From contig JAFLCL010000045.1 of the NCBI GenBank assembly GCA_017303575.1, forward strand, positions 1 through 43,235: a stretch of 43,235 bases of DNA, written 5' to 3'. Below, in pieces: positions 40,062 to 43,235 of this stretch. Every line of letters begins with the position of its first letter. Position 1 is the first letter of the stretch. The position numbers were made by a program, and so were the translations under genes. Under the pieces are notes generated by a model. It had not been told where the DNA came from and did not search any database. It was given only the letters and a program-made list of their open reading frames with translations. The stretch comes from Deltaproteobacteria bacterium (GTDB lineage Bacteria > Myxococcota_A > Polyangia > Polyangiales > Sandaracinaceae).

Positions 40062-42821
40062 ATGGCGACGCCCACGCCCACTTCGACGCAGGGACTGCTC
40101 GCGCGCGAGGCGCGGGATCTGGTGGCGCAGGCCGCCGAGATCGAGCCCTACGCGTTCCGCGATCGCGAGGTGATCCGCGTGCTCGATCTGCTCGATCGCG
40201 GGCGCTCGGTGCTGCTCGTGGGCATGCCCGGGGCGGGCAAGACCGCTGTGCTCGCCGAGGTCGCGCGTCGCATGCACGCGCGCGGTGAAGGACGTCTCTA
40301 CGAGGTGTCCACGAGCGATCTCTTCCGCGGCACGAAGTATCTCGGTGAGTGGCAGACGCGGGTGACCAACCTGCTGCGGGAAGCTGAGGGCGCGAGCCTC
40401 GTGGTCACCGACGTGTGGAACCTGGTCGAGCAGGGCCGCACCGCGCAGAGCGACACCGTCGTGTTCGACGCGATGCGTGGCGTCGTCGAGCGCGGCGACG
40501 TGCGCCTCGTGGGCGAGGTGACGAAGGAGCGCCTCGAGCACCTGCGACGTCACCCCGACCTCATCGGCCTGTTCGAGGTCGTCGAGATCGCGCCGCTGGC
40601 GATGGATGCGGTGCTGTCGGTGCTCGATCAGCGCGCGGGCTCGCTCTCGCTCGAGCTCTCGGCCGGCGCGCGCGCGGCGCTCGTGGCGCTGCCGGCGCGG
40701 TTTCTCCCTGCGCGCGCGCAGCCGGGGCCTGCGCTGCGCATCCTCGACGAGCTCGTGGGCGATCAGATCTCGGGGCGCATGACGGTGCTCGACCGCGAGC
40801 ACGTGGAGCGTGCGTTCGCCGAGCTGCACGGCCTGCCACTGCTCGTCGTCTCGACCGACATCCCGCTCTCGACCTCCGAGGTGCGCGCGTGGTTCGCGGA
40901 GCGCATCGTCGGTCAGCCGCACGCCATCGAGTCGTTGCTCGAGACGATCGCGCTCTTCAAGGCGGGCCTCCACGATCCGCGAAGGCCGCTCGGCACGTTC
41001 TTGTTCGTGGGGCCGACCGGCGTGGGCAAGACGGAGACGGCGCGCTCGCTCGCGGAGTGGCTCTTCGGCAGCGCCGATCGCCTGCTGCGCTTCGATCTCT
41101 CGGAGCTCAAGGACTACCGCGGCTTCATGCAGCTCGTGGGCGACCCCGACCGCCGCGGCTCGCCCGCGCGCCTGATCGATCCCGTGCGCGCGCAGCCGTT
41201 TCAGGTCGTGCTCTTCGACGAGCTCGAGAAGGCACACCCCAACGTCTGGGATCTCCTGCTCTCGATCCTCGACGAAGGACGCCTCACGACGCCGCAGGGC
41301 GAGACGGTCGACTTCCGCAACACGATCCTCGTGTGCACCTCGAACGCGGGCGCCAAGGATGCCTCGCGCGAGGTGGGCTTCGGCGCGCGCGAGGCGGGCG
41401 ATGTGGCGCTCGATCGCATGCGAAAAGGGCTCGAGGACGTGTTCCGGCCCGAGCTCTTGAACCGCTTCCAGCACCTCGTGCTCTTCCGATCGCTCTCGAG
41501 CGAGCAGCTGCGAACGGTGGCGCGCATCGAGCTCGCGCGTGTGCTCGAGCGCGAGGGCATCGCGGGGCGCGGTCTCGTCGTCGAGGTCGACGACGCCGTG
41601 CTCGATCTGGTGGTCGCCAAGGGCGCGGATCGACGCTTCGGCGCGCGCGCCTTGCAGCGCGAGGTGCAGAAGCGCGTCGTCCTGCCGATGGCGCTCGAGC
41701 TGGTGTCGCGCCGCATCGCGCGCGGCGCGCTCGTGCGCGTGACGACCAAGGACGAGTCGATCGAGGTGCGCGTGCTCGAGACCGAGGCGAGCCGCGCGAT
41801 CTCGCGACGCGAGGCGCCCTCGCTGCCCGAGCCCACCCGCGTGAAGAGCGTCGCGGAGCTCGAGGCGCGCCTCGTCGCGCTCGAGCCGCTGCCGATCTCG
41901 ATCGAGTCGCTCGAGGCCGAGCGGCTCGCGATCCTCGGCGAGCGCGAGCGCGCGGACTACTGGAAGGACGCTGCGCACGCGGCGCGACAGCAGGAGGAGC
42001 TCGAGGAGATCGAGCACGCGATCACCCGCGTGCGGCGGCTCGAACACGAGCGTCGCGCCGTGGGCAACGCGCTCTCTCGCGCGGCGACGCGCGCTGCGAT
42101 CGACGAGGCCGCCAAGCTCGTGCGCGAGCACGAGGCGCTCGTCGCCACGTCGCGTCGTGAGCTCGTGCACCTCGCGGGGCCCTCGGCGCGCGCGGACGCG
42201 CTGGTCGAGGTGCGGCCTGTGGGCGCTCGGGGCCCCGAGGCCCGCGATCTCGTGTGCGAGACGCTGATCCGCTGGATCGAGCACCGCGCCCTCGAGCTCG
42301 TGTGGCTGCGTGATCCGAGCGAGCCCGACGAGCCCGCGCTCTTCCTCGTGCGCGGCCGTCACGCGCACGGCTACCTCGGCGGCGAGGCGGGCCTCCATCG
42401 CCTGCGCCTGGGCAGTGAAGGCGACGAGCATGCGCGTCACGTCGCCGCCCGCGTGCGCACGGCGCCGATCGACGGCGAGGCGGAGGTCGGCAAGCTCGTG
42501 CACCGCACGGTGCGCGGCAAGGGCCGCTTCGGCAGCGATCTGCGCGCGCGCGTGGAGATCGCGATCCCCGGCGCGAGCACGCCGCTGGTGCTCGCGTCGC
42601 CGCTCCGGTTCGAGGCGCTCAAGGCCCTCGCGCCCGAGCTCGTGCACGCATGGACGCACGCGCCCGCCGAGTCCGACGAGATCGTGCGCCGCTACGAGCG
42701 GGAGCCCGATCACGTGCGGGACTTCGTGACCGGATGGTCCTCGGGCCGCGCGGATGCGCTCTCGCCCGCGAGCTTCGATCGCCTGCTCGCCCTGCGCATC
42801 GACGCAGGCAAGCATGGCTGA
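40062..42821 (+). CDS. ClpB-like double AAA+ ATPase fused to a degenerate release factor 2 module
   Basis: 919 residues. No Clp N-domain or ClpB middle coiled coil. D1: Walker A GMPGAGKT (54-61); Walker B VVTDVW has V118 where the catalytic Glu belongs, and the arginine-finger RRF is absent, so D1 probably binds but does not hydrolyse ATP. D2: Walker A GPTGVGKT (317-324), intact Walker B LFDELEK (E387) and arginine finger R468 in RPELLNRF; the usual GYVG pore loop is DRRG. Residues about 595-919 align with RF2 end to end: N-terminal helices (ADYWKDAAHAARQQ), domain 2 (AHGYLGGEAGLHRL for AYGWLRTETGVHRL) and the C-terminal helix region (VRRYEREPDHVRDFVTG). The SPF and GGQ motifs are both lost. 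Likely acts on ribosomes without terminating translation (inference). Confidence 0.88.
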   Translation: MATPTPTSTQGLLAREARDLVAQAAEIEPYAFRDREVIRVLDLLDRGRSVLLVGMPGAGKTAVLAEVARRMHARGEGRLYEVSTSDLFRGTKYLGEWQTRVTNLLREAEGASLVVTDVWNLVEQGRTAQSDTVVFDAMRGVVERGDVRLVGEVTKERLEHLRRHPDLIGLFEVVEIAPLAMDAVLSVLDQRAGSLSLELSAGARAALVALPARFLPARAQPGPALRILDELVGDQISGRMTVLDREHVERAFAELHGLPLLVVSTDIPLSTSEVRAWFAERIVGQPHAIESLLETIALFKAGLHDPRRPLGTFLFVGPTGVGKTETARSLAEWLFGSADRLLRFDLSELKDYRGFMQLVGDPDRRGSPARLIDPVRAQPFQVVLFDELEKAHPNVWDLLLSILDEGRLTTPQGETVDFRNTILVCTSNAGAKDASREVGFGAREAGDVALDRMRKGLEDVFRPELLNRFQHLVLFRSLSSEQLRTVARIELARVLEREGIAGRGLVVEVDDAVLDLVVAKGADRRFGARALQREVQKRVVLPMALELVSRRIARGALVRVTTKDESIEVRVLETEASRAISRREAPSLPEPTRVKSVAELEARLVALEPLPISIESLEAERLAILGERERADYWKDAAHAARQQEELEEIEHAITRVRRLEHERRAVGNALSRAATRAAIDEAAKLVREHEALVATSRRELVHLAGPSARADALVEVRPVGARGPEARDLVCETLIRWIEHRALELVWLRDPSEPDEPALFLVRGRHAHGYLGGEAGLHRLRLGSEGDEHARHVAARVRTAPIDGEAEVGKLVHRTVRGKGRFGSDLRARVEIAIPGASTPLVLASPLRFEALKALAPELVHAWTHAPAESDEIVRRYEREPDHVRDFVTGWSSGRADALSPASFDRLLALRIDAGKHG

Positions 42822-42967
42822 CGCGACCTCGTTGCCGACGCCGGAGCGTCGAGCGTTCATCGTGTCGGGCCTCGAATCCCTGCGCGCGGCGCGCGGAGAC
42901 GCGAGCTTCCTCCGCGGCCGGATCCTCCTTCCCTTGCTGTGTCGCGCGCGCGTATCGTTGTCCCTCG
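42814..42967 (+). other. Possible short coding fragment between the fusion gene and the L7/L12-like gene
   Basis: An ATG at 42814 overlaps the fusion gene stop by eight bases and opens a frame with good codon bias for about 45 codons (MADATSLPTPERRAF, then SGLESLRAARGD, then FLRGRILLP). It then runs on as an apparent shadow through the next gene. It may be a short coupled gene whose end is frameshifted, or chance. No family recognised. Confidence 0.3.
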
Positions 42968-43235
42968 ATGAGCGGTGGTGGCGTCGACATCTGGATCCAG
43001 AGCTTTGCTCCGGGCACCGACGCCGTGGCCGCGCTCCAGCGGGTGTTCGGCATCGACGAGGCGCGCGCGAACGCGATCTGCCAGACGATCCCGCGGGCCG
43101 TGCGTCGCAACGCGCCGCCGCGCGACGCGGAAGAGATCGCCGCTGCGCTCCGGAAGATCGGAGCGAAGGTCGAGCTTCGTCCGCACAAGGGCGATGCACG
43201 AGGCAGCGCACCGAGCGCGCCGCGCCCTGCGCCCC
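42968..43235 (+). CDS. Ribosomal L7/L12 C-terminal-domain-like protein, 3' end outside window
   Basis: 89 codons are visible from ATG. The first 70 residues follow the L7/L12 C-terminal domain: strand VDIWIQSF, helix AVAALQRVFGIDEARANAIC (compare the VIKAVR-LKEAKDLV helices), then IPRAVRRNAPPRDAEEIAAAL and the last strand GAKVELRP. An Ala/Pro-rich linker begins at the window edge, so other domains may follow. In ribosomes this domain binds translational GTPases; stand-alone copies in Myxococcota are uncharacterised. Being next to a ClpB-RF2 fusion strengthens a ribosome link (inference). Confidence 0.7.
   Translation, partial: MSGGGVDIWIQSFAPGTDAVAALQRVFGIDEARANAICQTIPRAVRRNAPPRDAEEIAAALRKIGAKVELRPHKGDARGSAPSAPRPAP

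Noticed and set aside
39940..43211. Extension of the sigma factor frame upstream for more than 1,000 codons
   Set aside because: This part is antisense to the ClpB-RF2 gene; sigma homology starts at the ATG at 39938.
1..43235. tRNA, rRNA, CRISPR arrays, insertion sequences or prophage genes
   Set aside because: No tRNA-like cloverleaf, rRNA core sequence, regularly spaced repeats, transposase or phage structural gene was recognised on either strand.

Overview
The window is very GC-rich, with strong G/C third-position bias and frequent GATCGC-type codon pairs. It is dense in Cys-rich or Asp/Ser-rich lipoproteins, FG-GAP and MopE-like calcium-binding proteins and DUF-type membrane proteins. 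That style fits the Polyangia/Myxococcota, and a Sandaracinus-like relative is my best guess (inference, no database used). No rRNA, tRNA, CRISPR, phage or transposase gene was seen.

Layout. 1-5.3 kb: an M15 peptidase with MopE-like and FG-GAP repeats (runs off the left edge), divergent from an AraC regulator and an alpha/beta hydrolase, then a small secreted protein. 5.3-7.8 kb: bifunctional aspartokinase/homoserine dehydrogenase. 7.8-8.4 kb: a gene-poor cluster of dispersed hairpin repeats. 8.4-17.6 kb: lipoproteins, a PEBP-family lipoprotein, a hydrolase/LysR divergent pair with a clear palindromic operator, a PLP-dependent deaminase/desulfhydrase, a Rieske oxygenase and an FG-GAP/UnbV lipoprotein. 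17.6-21.5 kb: membrane proteins, a thioredoxin and an SGNH hydrolase.

21.7-26.5 kb: a 1,588-residue polypeptide that joins an AstD-like aldehyde dehydrogenase, a lysine-6-transaminase-like aminotransferase, a GNAT acyltransferase and a second aminotransferase fold that has lost the PLP lysine and aspartate. It looks like an acylate-transaminate-oxidise route for a diamino acid (the logic of the AST pathway) built into one chain. 26.5-38.4 kb: a frameshifted membrane gene, lipoproteins, a VWA protein, a three-gene run (SMP-30-like, clan GH-A-like hydrolase, methyltransferase), a microbial-type PARG next to a RecF-like ATPase, a DUF4286-glyoxalase II fusion and a DegP/HtrA protease.

38.4-43.2 kb is the most unusual region. 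An ECF-type sigma factor and a co-transcribed unknown protein are divergent from a 919-residue protein. Its N-terminal two thirds is a ClpB-like double AAA+ module. Its C-terminal third aligns by eye, end to end, with peptide chain release factor 2, but the stop-codon-reading SPF and peptidyl-hydrolysing GGQ motifs are both gone. The next gene encodes a ribosomal L7/L12 C-terminal-domain-like protein. Together they suggest an undescribed ribosome-directed AAA+ machine.

Two dispersed repeat families (A, terminal inverted repeats around a large cruciform; B, a GC-rich multi-hairpin) sit at gene 3' ends, and in several cases the repeat edge carries the stop codon of the neighbouring gene. Several real genes start at GTG in GTGA or ATGA overlaps, so translational coupling is common here.
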